A DNA stretch of 64,000 bases from contig OU015653.1 in assembly GCA_907165275.2 (NCBI GenBank), forward strand, positions 5,610,001 through 5,674,000, given 5' to 3'. Both the position numbers and the translations under genes were made by a program. Shown here in pieces: positions 55,283 to 64,000 of this stretch (the stretch's first letter is position 1; the number at the start of each line of letters is the position of its first letter). Origin of the DNA: Zygaena filipendulae. Its lineage: Eukaryota; Arthropoda; Insecta; Lepidoptera; Zygaenidae. The notes under the pieces were generated by a model. It worked only from the letters and a program-made list of their open reading frames with translations, made no database searches and had not been told where the DNA came from.

Positions 55283-56819
55283 ATGAACAATATTATTTTT
55301 AAAGATTTTTATGCGGCGTTTAAAAATATTGGTCGTACTTGCTTCCACACGACAGCTTCGCCGTTAGCATGGTCGAAATCTAAAGAACCTAGAAAGTTTC
55401 TTCTTCACAATCAAAAAATATATCCTCCACAAGAAATAAGCGAAGAACCTAGACATGCAGTAAGTTCTCTTTCATCCATTTCATATTTGGAAACCACTCT
55501 GTCGTATTGCTCGGTTCTACGTTTCTTAGGTGCCTATTTATTGTAGGTATATGAGATCATCATAGTTGGTGTTGTTTTCAGTTTGTTTGTCACCAAAAGA
55601 CAAATTTTAAATACAGCCCGGATAAACTTTGGTATATTGCATCTTTTGTAAGAGGAATGACGGTGGACGAGGCTGTGAAACAGTTAAGTTTTGTAAACAA
55701 AAAGGGGGCACCATTTATTAAAGACGCACTATTGGAAGCTCAAGATCTTGCTGTGACCCAACATAATGTAGAGTTCAGAAGTAATTTATGGATTGGTATG
55801 TATATACACAATTATACATCACTTCATTAACTGTCTTATCAAAAATACTTTTAAAGCTGTCCCCTGCGGTTTCACCAGCGGTAGTTTCGGAGTTCCCGCG
55901 GGAATTCCAGGATAAAATATATACACACCGGCAGAATTAGCGGAACATAAAAAGGCAGAGTATAGAAATAATTACGTATATATATTAAAACAAATAATAA
56001 TTAGACTTGAAGTAATAAATTAATATACATCTTTTAACACTTTAAAAGTTTGTAATAAAATTATTAAATTTTATTTAAAATAATAATAAAAAAAACACTT
56101 TTTCTCTAATTTGTGAGCACACAAATAATGTTGAAAATTAAAGATTACTGTGATTTTAACACTAAATAAATGAATGATTAATAACGTGTGTTTCCCCTTC
56201 GTGATTTAACTTTTATTTGCAACATTGTCTGTGTTCTCACAAACTACAGATTTTTTTTATTTTTTTTAATTTTGATAATTTTTAATAAAATTTAACTAAA
56301 AACTTCTTAAAGTCGATGTTAAAAGATGTATATTAGTTTGTTACTTCATGCCTGATAATAATTTGTTTTAATATATATACGTAATTATTTCTATACTCTG
56401 CCTTTTTATGTTCCGCTAATTCTGCCGGTGTGTATAGATATAAACCTTCCTCACGAATCACTCTATCTAGTTATGAAAACTGCAAGAAAATCTGTTGCAT
56501 AATTTTAAAGATCAATGCATACATAGGGTCAGACAGCGGGAAGCAACTATGTTTTATACTATGTAGTGATACATTACAATAGTAATTCTTGTTTTCAGCT
56601 GAATCTTTTGCCACCAAAGGGATGACCATTAAAGGTATTAGAAGACATGCTCGTGGTAGAATTGGTGAAGTCAGTTACCGATATTGTCATTACTTTGTAC
56701 GTTTAGAAGAAGGAAAACCACCTAAGGATTATTATAAACGCAATATATTGACACCAAAAGAACAGTTAGATAATTGGTTAGAACTAATGCGACGGAGAAA
56801 GATTGTTAATTCTTATTAA
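55283..56819 (+). CDS. MRPL22: Mitochondrial ribosomal protein L22 (uL22m)
   Basis: Exons 55283-55459, 55582-55795 and 56599-56819 join in phase to 203 residues. uL22m lines the exit tunnel of the mitoribosomal large subunit. The N terminus (MNNIIFKDFYAAFKNIGR) is basic and fits a mitochondrial presequence. The L22 domain spans about residues 75-195 with KLWYIASFVRGMTVDEA, DALLEAQDLAV, HNVEFRSN and IRRHARGRIG. It ends in RRRKIVNSY, as in orthologues ending RSRTIVHTL. A palindromic MITE fills intron 2. It is divergent from UQCRQ. Confidence 0.96.
55921..56436. mobile_element. Palindromic MITE, TA-flanked, copy 2, in MRPL22 intron 2
   Basis: Same arms as 37231-37506 (TATACACACCGGCAGAATTA inverted at the right end). 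It is inserted into a Helitron-like fragment (about 55855-55920). The middle is longer than in copy 1. Confidence 0.75.
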
Positions 56820-57009
56820 AGGTTGAATTTTATAAGAAGTACTAAGATAGACAATTTTATAATTATAATTTCTGTAATGGTATAGGGTCCGAACTTAAAG
56901 ACATCTTAGGGACAACTGATTTATTACATTGATACATGTAGGTATCAAATTATATTCGATTATTTACAATTACCCACTACAATTTCTTTTAAATTGTGGA
57001 CTTATCACG

Positions 57010-57130
57010 CAACCCGATTGGCATAGTTGGTCACCATGCCTGCCTGCTAATCAAGAGGTTCTATTCCCGGTGAGGGTGCACTTTGTGTGATGAACACGGT
57101 TCCACTTTCGTCTGGGTGTGTTTATATATA
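57010..57130 (+). mobile_element. tRNA-derived SINE
   Basis: CATAGTTGGTCACCATGCCT and the B-box-like GGTTCTATTCC, then CTTTGTGTGATGAACACGG. It is a plus-strand relative of the SINE at 23170-23325. Confidence 0.6.
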
Positions 57131-57139
57131 TAATATAGC

Positions 57140-57560
57140 TGATCCCTGCGGTTTCACCCGCGGTAATTTCGGAGCACTCGCGGGAATTCCGGGATAAAAA
57201 GTACTCAGGATCACTGTAGCTACCTATAAGTAAAGGAATTTTCAAAAACGGTTCAGTAGATCTAGAGTTTATAACCTCACAAACTCCAGATTTCTCACGG
57301 GAATCCCGGGATAAAAAGTACCCTATGTCACTCAGGATCACTGCAGTTTTTTAAAAGTGAAAGAATTTTCAAAATCGGTTCAGTAGATCCAGAGATTACC
57401 CCCACAACCTCACAAACTCAAAATTCCCGGAGTTCCCGCGGGAAATACTGTATGTTGCTCGAGATCACTGTAGCTTCTTATAAGTGAAAGAATTTTTAAA
57501 ATCTGTTCAGTAGTTACAGAGTTTACCCCCTACAACGTCACAAACTCATGAACTTTTGCT
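57140..57560 (-). repeat. Helitron-like tandem array
   Basis: Three units with CCCGCGGG, GATCACTGTAGCT and CAGTAGATC phrases, the inverse orientation of the 52.2-kb array. Confidence 0.65.
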
Positions 57561-57626
57561 TTTATGATTAATAGTATAGATATAGTATTATATTATATTG
57601 ATCAGTATAGACATAGGGTCTCATCT

Positions 57627-57659
57627 CACAAATTAACTAGACTTATTCTCAGGACTTAT
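57627..57659 (+). mobile_element. Ultra-short insertion, family A (33 bp)
   Basis: Begins CACAAATTAACTAGACTTAT. It is flanked by perfect 8-bp repeats TCTCATCT at 57619-57626 and 57660-57667. A 10-bp phrase ACTTATTCTC is repeated inside and across the right border. Confidence 0.8.
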
Positions 57660-57669
57660 TCTCATCTCT

Positions 57670-58220
57670 AAGAAAAGAAAAATAATTCTGAGTGATTATC
57701 GATAGATGCCGTTAGGGGTATCGATTTGCATTTCACGATCGTGTAAAACGAAGATAACGCGAAATCACTAAGTAAACAATGCTTTAAATAATTTTAAATG
57801 TTCCATAAGCATAAAAAAATCAAGTAATCTGTTAAATAACCAACAAATATAAAAGCAATTTTGTTTCTCTGGCGGCAATAATAAGTACTATTTCAACACG
57901 TGGTTAAGTAACCTCTAAAGTAATGGCGCTATCTATCAATATACCACATATTGTACTTTCATTGCGTCACAGACATGAAGCGACACAGATAACGTAATAC
58001 TATAGTACTACTAGTGCACAGAGGACTCAAGTGGAGTTTTTAGAGGAATCGAAGATGGTGGTGCCGTCATTAATTTTCGTGTTGATGAAAAATTAGGGAA
58101 TAGTATTATATTGTTTAGGGTGAGAATGAGAAAGATCAAAACGTTAAAAACAAACGTATTTTACGATATATAATAATAGAATTGCTATTATTACAAAATA
58201 ATAGAACTCCGAAGTAGTCA
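57670..58220. other. Intergenic, no gene seen
   Basis: AT-rich, no repeat or coding sequence recognised. Confidence 0.4.
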
Positions 58221-58224
58221 ACAA

Positions 58225-58355
58225 CAAAGCTAACGACCGCACTCAGAGTCGACTTTAATGATTACTTAGTTAAGTATAGATTTTTAAAACAAAATTTTTA
58301 AAACAAAACTTTAATCATTAAAGTCGACTCTGAGTGCGGCGGTAAAACTTTGTCA
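58225..58355. mobile_element. Foldback MITE
   Basis: CCGCACTCAGAGTCGACTTT at the left is repeated inverted at the right (AAAGTCGACTCTGAGTGCGG); the stem is about 28 bp. Target duplication not resolved. Confidence 0.7.
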
Positions 58356-58429
58356 TTTTGAGTTGAAAGGATAGGACCAACGGAAAAATTCGTGTCAGTA
58401 TTCGATATTTAATATCCTAAGAAGTCAGT

Positions 58430-58930
58430 TGAAAAAAAATAGCGAAAGCTCAAAAATGCACTTTTTTGACTATATCTCCTAAATGGCTCCTAAATATCTC
58501 TTAAATAAAAATTATTCACAATGAAATTTCCTACAAACAATGCTTTCTGAATATTTTTGCGTGCGTTTTTCGATGTTTCGAGCAGTTTAGATTTTAGACA
58601 TTTTTATAAAAATTTACACTTTGGCGCATTTTTTGCGAAAACTATCACACCTATGGAAAAATGTTAAGATAAGAAATTTTACTGTCTATAATTTTTATTT
58701 GAAACGTTTTTTGATATTTCCAACCATTTAGGAAATATTCGACATTTTTATATAAATATTGCACTTTAGCAAGTTTTTTGCAGAAACTAACGCACCTATG
58801 CAAAAATGATAAGAGAGTACTTTTGCAGGAAGTTTTATATTTTATAATTTTTATTTGAAATATTTTTCAATATTTTGAACAATTTAAGAGCTATTGGCAA
58901 AAGATCAGCCTTTTTGAGATATTTATGGAT
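58430..58930. repeat. Degenerate tandem repeat
   Basis: Three units of about 160 bp share ATAATTTTTATTTGAAA, GACATTTTTATA and CACCTATG phrases. AT-rich and non-coding. Confidence 0.6.
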
Positions 58931-58972
58931 CACGTTTCATGGTCACGTTTCTTTGTATGAGATGAGTATAGT

Positions 58973-58996
58973 CAGAGAGAAGGTAATCACTACGTT
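58973..58996 (+). mobile_element. Ultra-short insertion, family B (24 bp)
   Basis: Begins CAGAGAGAAGGTAATCACTA. It is flanked by perfect 8-bp repeats AGTATAGT at 58965-58972 and 58997-59004. Confidence 0.9.
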
Positions 58997-59033
58997 AGTA
59001 TAGTAATATTATCTGTGGTATAGATAGTAGTAC

Positions 59034-59074
59034 CCAGAGAGAAGGTAATCACTACGGTAGCAGAGAGAAGGTAA
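59034..59074 (+). repeat. Two further family B ends in tandem
   Basis: A full B end (CAGAGAGAAGGTAATCACTA) is followed within a few bases by a shortened one (CAGAGAGAAGGTAAT). I could not find clean 8-bp repeats, so nesting or rearrangement is likely. Confidence 0.6.
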
Positions 59075-59189
59075 TAGTATCACATACTGTGGGATCAAGT
59101 AGATCTGTGTTATGAAGTGGATTATTAAGTACAATATTAAAATCATTAAAATTATTAAGTACAATATTATAATCATTAAAATCACATCT

Positions 59190-61060
59190 CATTGAGCAAC
59201 TACAAAGAGTTTTTTTTTCTTCTTTTTGGACTCAACACTGAGTGTTACATAGTTTTAATTTGTCAATATTTTTCAAAATATTCAACTAATTCTGTGAAAG
59301 TGAAATGGAATGTTTCAACCAAACATCAATCACTGCCAAGAGACTTTCTGTTTTTACTTCTTTCAGAGATAGCAAAGGAATCTAAGTCCATACAACCAGT
59401 TCCGATTATTTACATTGAAATACATCGGTGAGATGGATGGATATTTATTTTTAAAGTGAATATTTAACTAAATAGTCTGAATATTTCATCGTTTACCTGT
59501 TGCCGTTATCAATATCGAGTAAACACGAAAAAATCATGTTTGTTGTATGGGAACGCCCTTAAATATTTATTTTAATGTTTTTTAGTATTTGTTGTTATAG
59601 CGGCAACAGAAATACATCATCTGTGAAAATTTCAACCGTCTGTCAGTTTATAAGATACAGCCTGGTGACAGACATAAATATAGACGGATGGATGGACGGA
59701 CAGCGAAGTCTTTGTAATAAGGTCCTGTTTTACCTTTTGGGTAGGTGCGGAACCTTCAAAAAGAAAACAGATAGTATGCTAGTTAGGATTTTATTAACTA
59801 GAAAAATAGATAATGATACCTTATTTTTATAATGGATAAACAAAAAATTCACAATCACCACAATATTCCAAATATATTGTTCCTATATAAACTATGATTT
59901 ATTGATTATACTTAACAAATAAATACAAAATCTACAATAGTATATGGCGACATGTGGCACTTATGCTTCGTAGGAACGTATTTAACCAGACACTAGACAG
60001 CAAAGTGTGGCGCGGGCATATACAGGCTGTCCCGTAAATCGACGTTAAGCCAAAACCGGGTGTAAATTATTATAATAATTTACACCCTGCGACGGTTCTT
60101 TAACTCCTGATGTTACAAACCTAACTTTTTCCAATTTTCTTCTTATTGTGTAATCCTGAATAGTGTTTCTGAAAACTACTGCTTAAAATTTAAGTTTTAG
60201 CCAATGAAGTTTTTAAAATTATTGCTTTTGTCAATTTTTAATGACCTGGCAACATGTATGTAAATTTTGCATACTACACGTTGTCGGGGGTACATCAAAA
60301 GATATAGGGTACTTTTATCCCAGAATTCCCGCGGGATCTCCGAAATTAACGCGGGTAAACACGAGGAACAGCTTGTAGGTACCTAATGTTTCATTAAAAA
60401 ATAAAAATTGTTTTCTATGGCGCATCACCGACTCGTTCAATCCATACACAAATCCATGCCCACCCCGTTTTTCCTCCTTATGCGATCAAAAAATGGAACT
60501 GTCCTTCGCGAACTCCTACACCGCGTGAGTGTGACCGATTGAAACAAAACTTTGCATACTGATCAAGTGTGGCCATGGCAATGTCCGTGGAGGTAATAAT
60601 ATAACAATTCCGTAGCAATGTCGACGTATAAGATTTTTTTGATATCATGTCCTACCTGTCCTATCATGTCCTGTCCACCTATCATTGAGGAATAATCACC
60701 GAAAAACTGTTCCATTTCGTTAACATTGAAAAAAACGTAAAATAACGCGCCAAACAAATGAAATTTCGAATTGTTCGAATATGGGGCGTTCTCTGTATTC
60801 CTCGCTATTCGCTTAAATGTTCGGCCTTTGCTCAGATGATGGCATGGTTAGGTCCGGAGCTCGGAGGACCAACACATTCCGACCTGGTTATTATTAGTCC
60901 GCAAAGTCATAATAATAGCCAACATAATGATTAAAATGTTGCACGCTGTCGTTTTTTGACTTGATGTCTAACTGAGATTTTTTTAATTTCCGATCGTCAA
61001 AATATTAAATGCATGCCTAAGGGCCCGGAAAAGTATTACCTGTACCTACCTACACATAAA
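59190..61060. other. Intergenic, repeats only
   Basis: A diverged relative of MITE F at 59190-59450, a Helitron-like end at about 60290-60378, a perfect 30-bp palindrome at 60058-60087, and otherwise AT-rich sequence. No gene is supported. Confidence 0.5.
60058..60087. repeat. Perfect 30-bp palindrome
   Basis: GGGTGTAAATTATTA is followed directly by its reverse complement, with no spacer. Flanks contain AGGCTGTCCCGTAAATCGAC, a phrase that looks like the end of a transposon. Confidence 0.85.
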
Positions 61061-61075
61061 TTTTATTGAGATCGT

Positions 61076-62181
61076 TCATACACTAAGAGGTGTTCTTGTT
61101 TCTTTCTTGGGTACATACCCGTATAAGAATATTGAGCCTATAACAAACATTGTCCCAACAGTAAACTGTACAGTCAACTGAAAAGCAAATAAGTACATGG
61201 ATACTACACACGTAATTACAATAGCTACAGAAGTAGCAAAACCTTTGAGTATGTTGTCAGCATATTTGACAACTACAGCAACAATGAGTCCACCTGCGGC
61301 TTGTAACACCACTAAATACCAAACAAAACCATCAAACCCTTTAAGTAAATTTGCCATCGAATGCTCATTAATTAAATATGTTATAAGACCACATGGCAGA
61401 GATAATAAACTAAGTTGTACATTTCTCAGCCAAATCTGAAACAAGATGAATTTAAAATCATTTTTGATAGTAAGGAAGTAAGATCTCAAAATGAATTATT
61501 TCCATGCAGGAACTTTCTCGCGCGGTTTCATCCGCGTTTTTCACTACCTTTCAATCTTAAAGGATGAATTACTAAAAACCCTGGAAATATTAGTTTCTTT
61601 AACTTAAAGGAAAAGTCAATGTACAGATTTCCATGACTCTCACTTTATAACAGCTAATGGTTAGGTACACTAACCATACAGAAGGCAAGAGCAAGTCTAC
61701 ACTTACTTCGCGAAAGGAGTTAGAAGTTATCTAAATTTTATATTTCCAGCTTTATTAGCTACCGTCTATGGTATCCAGAGACCATATAGACGCCTATATG
61801 GTCTCTGGATACCATCTCAATCGCAAAAACAAAAGCCACAGAAATACGAAGTGAATGTTAAAGATACTTACTGATACATCAGATTCTTTAAGTACTTTTT
61901 CGAAGTAAATTCCTGCAAACCCTGATATAAAACAAGCCCCGAGCGCAGCTCCGAATCCCAATAGCTTGGATTGCTCTCTTGAAATAGTTGTGTTTGTTTT
62001 TTTCGTTGCTGATAGCTGTACAAGTGCAACACCAGTAGCGAGGAGTGCTAAAGCGCACCACTGCCATTTCTTGAGCTTTTTTTTTAATACAATCACGGCA
62101 AAAAATGCTGTGGTAAGAATTTTCAATTGATATGTTACCTGAACAAGACAATTTTACATTAAGAGTTAGTTCATAAAAAAG

Positions 62182-62212
<31 letters not shown>

Positions 62213-62729
62213 GTATAAAGTTGTATTATATTTAGGATATCTAAGTATTAGCGTTATATTATCCTTATATAGTATATAGCTAGGTATTACGTTGTGCACC
62301 CAGCACCCGCTTCTAGTTTCTATTTACAGCTCTCTATCACCTTAAGGTTGCCTTGAAAAGATTGCCTCTAGCAATAAGGCCGCCTTTTGCTCTGTTTTTA
62401 CTTTTTATCTGTCTTAGTTTTTATTTTCTCTTCTGGGGCAATAAAGCATATTTGATTTGATTTGATTTGAAAAAAGTACCTAAGTAAGCATTTATTACTA
62501 AAAATTTCAAACACCTGATATGTAGCTGCATCCAAATGCGAAGCCGAGACATACAGTAAATTATTCTGTATCACATACAGTAACGCCGGGATGCCAACAC
62601 GTAAAGTGTCTTTGATGTTTATAATAGTTGTAGTATATATTGACAGTGCTCCTTTCTTGATGTTACCTGAATCTTGCATCACAAGCGCAATGCAAATCAA
62701 TAATTTCATAATTTCTGTCATCAAAACGG
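61076..62729 (-). CDS. SLC35A nucleotide-sugar transporter, 5' end missing
   Basis: Exons 62515-62729, 61872-62138 and 61076-61435 join in phase (phase 2, then 0 and 0) to 280 residues, the last four fifths of the protein. SLC35A proteins exchange nucleotide sugars for UMP or CMP across Golgi and ER membranes. The diagnostic block YVIQNNLLYVSASHLDAATYQ (with YQLKILTTA after the splice) is followed by QWCALALLATGVALVQ, ACFISGFAGIYFEKVLKE, and IKYADNILKGFA-like KYADNILKGFATS. The C terminus is SIFLYGYVPKK. It resembles SLC35A2/A3 about equally, so I give no symbol. The first exon, with about 60 residues, is not seen and probably lies right of the window or within repeats. Confidence 0.92.
62184..62211 (+). 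repeat. ATGT microsatellite
   Basis: About seven GTAT units in the intron between the second and third SLC35A exons found. Confidence 0.8.
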
Positions 62730-62924
62730 CTGAAAATCGGATTTTATCATTATTAGCTGGAAGTATTTTTTTTACACATGTGTGACCATGTGAGTTATGA
62801 CATCAATTGAATATATTGGAATATAGGTAGGTAAACATTTAATGTTTCTTTTGTGAATAATTCTAAATGGAATATTATTCGTCATCTTTCATCAATCATA
62901 ATATAATAAAAAATCCTTACTATT

Positions 62925-63018
62925 ATAAAAGTAAAAAGTATAAAAGTAAACTTTTTATCCCGGAATTTCCGCGGAAACTCCGAGAGTACCGCAGGTGACA
63001 CCGCGGGGAACATCTAGT
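62925..63018 (+). repeat. Helitron-like 3' end
   Basis: AAACTTTTTATCCCGGAATT, then ACACCGCGGGGAACATCTAGT at the right, a CTAG-T end as in the 19640 copy. Confidence 0.6.
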
Positions 63019-63185
63019 AAAATAAAATAACTTCACAAGACACCGCGCACACCTTTAAGGGCCTATCCCTTCACGAATTGTAGGTATTTGAGGGGGTGAA
63101 GCAGAGGAAGCGGTGGACGGGTAGCCTCGCCCACTGCAGGGTGCCCGCAACCGTCCGTTGCCGCCGACGCGAACTGTTGCTAATA

Positions 63186-64000
63186 TTACGGGAGATACTG
63201 ATGCTAAATGGGGATTCACTCGAGAGTCGAGCGTCGTTGGGACCTATTGGGTTTTGAAGATTAGGAGGTAGGAACAAAATAAGATTATATGATGTTTTTT
63301 CATTCACTGATGGATTTAGCTTCTACAGGCTTTCAAAAATGTAAACAAAAAAAGTTACATGGAAATACTCGAGCAAGTCAGATATTGTAGTTTAGATACT
63401 ACAATGTGCCTCTGATATATAAGCTACATTCACCTGCCAATTTGCCAAAGAAAATGAAAAAAAAAAAACATTTACTCCAGCGCGTCAAATATTCAAAGGG
63501 GATATTAAGTGAACCCTAAAAATGCTATGCTGCTATGTAGTAGCGAATTTTTGAAAATGCAAAAAAAAAATCCATTTTTTAATACTCGAGCGTGTTAGAT
63601 TATTTTACAGAAGGTTCAGCTTGCATTCCAATTTATGTTGGCTTAAAATCTGACAGTAATTTTGAGGGATATTATTAATCTGACTGCTAGAAACAAAAAT
63701 TATGATGTATTTTTAAGATTTTTTTTTAATTTCTGACGCAAGTTTAATAACTTTTTGAACTATTTCTTGTTCACAAAAAACCCACTTCATATTTCTATGA
63801 AATATGTAAAAGTTCGCAAAATATTATTCACAAAACTAACTTTAAAGCACAAACAAGTCAGAGCGTCTTACATAATATAATAACATGAACGCGTTGTTTT
63901 GTGATGAGCTGTGAAGCAAAAAGTGAAAGGGAGAGAAAGGCGCGAGCGGAGTAATACACCTACCTTTACCGCTACTTTTTGAAGTCGGTTAAAAATTACA
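63186..64000 (+). repeat. Dispersed CTCGAGCGxGTCAGAT repeat, copy 2
   Basis: Same order of phrases as 35250-36180 and the same orientation, to the window edge. It lies upstream of the last SLC35A exon found, so it may be in that gene's intron. Confidence 0.75.

Noticed and set aside
63071..63307. First exon of the SLC35A gene
   Set aside because: The frame lies in repeat sequence and encodes no membrane helix of the family.

Overview
This window looks like nuclear DNA of a moth or butterfly (Lepidoptera). It is AT-rich, its genes are insect-like and carry GT/AG introns, and it is packed with transposons of lepidopteran type: Helitron-like repeats with a CCGCGG-rich 3' end and a final CTAG, tRNA-derived SINEs, RNase H-bearing LINEs and a mag-like Gypsy element with very short LTRs. 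The species cannot be named from sequence alone.

Eight host genes are supported. From left to right they are SSU72 (-, 3269-3847), EMC10 (+, five exons, 17625-20787), the DDX19/Dbp5 RNA helicase (-, 21480-22883), CCDC22 (+, seven exons found, 30702-37062), MRPS27 (-, two exons, 46337-51507), UQCRQ (-, two exons, 53215-54436), MRPL22 (+, three exons, 55283-56819) and an SLC35A-type nucleotide-sugar transporter (-, three exons found, 61076-62729; its 5' end was not found and probably lies beyond the right edge). All are housekeeping genes: RNA polymerase II CTD dephosphorylation, ER membrane insertion, mRNA export, endosomal recycling, mitoribosome and respiratory chain, and Golgi nucleotide-sugar transport. 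MRPS27, UQCRQ and MRPL22 make three adjacent genes for mitochondrial proteins. I recognised exons by homology to known families and by consistent splice phases; no transcript data were used.

Mobile elements fill the spaces. A young LINE with ORF1 and ORF2 (7766-17586, 12-bp target duplication) is split by a complete Gypsy/mag-like LTR retrotransposon (11661-16215, two identical 118-bp LTRs). The LINE lies 38 bp upstream of the EMC10 start codon. Other elements include a second RNase H LINE (about 39.0-43.7 kb, decaying), two LINE fragments (26.2-28.1 and 44.4-46.2 kb), a mariner remnant, SINEs, several MITE families with terminal inverted repeats, foldback elements and Helitron tandem arrays.

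The most unusual observation is a set of extremely short insertions, usually 15-33 bp, each flanked by an 8-bp direct repeat. They fall into at least four sequence families (called A-D here). About 19 copies have a clear 8-bp repeat, they occur in both orientations, and some are nested in others, so their order of insertion can be read. One composite copy sits 4 bp from the MRPS27 start codon. The 8-bp target duplications resemble those of hAT transposons, but the insertions are far too small to be ordinary MITEs. I know of no described element of this kind, and a genome-wide search would be needed to establish novelty.
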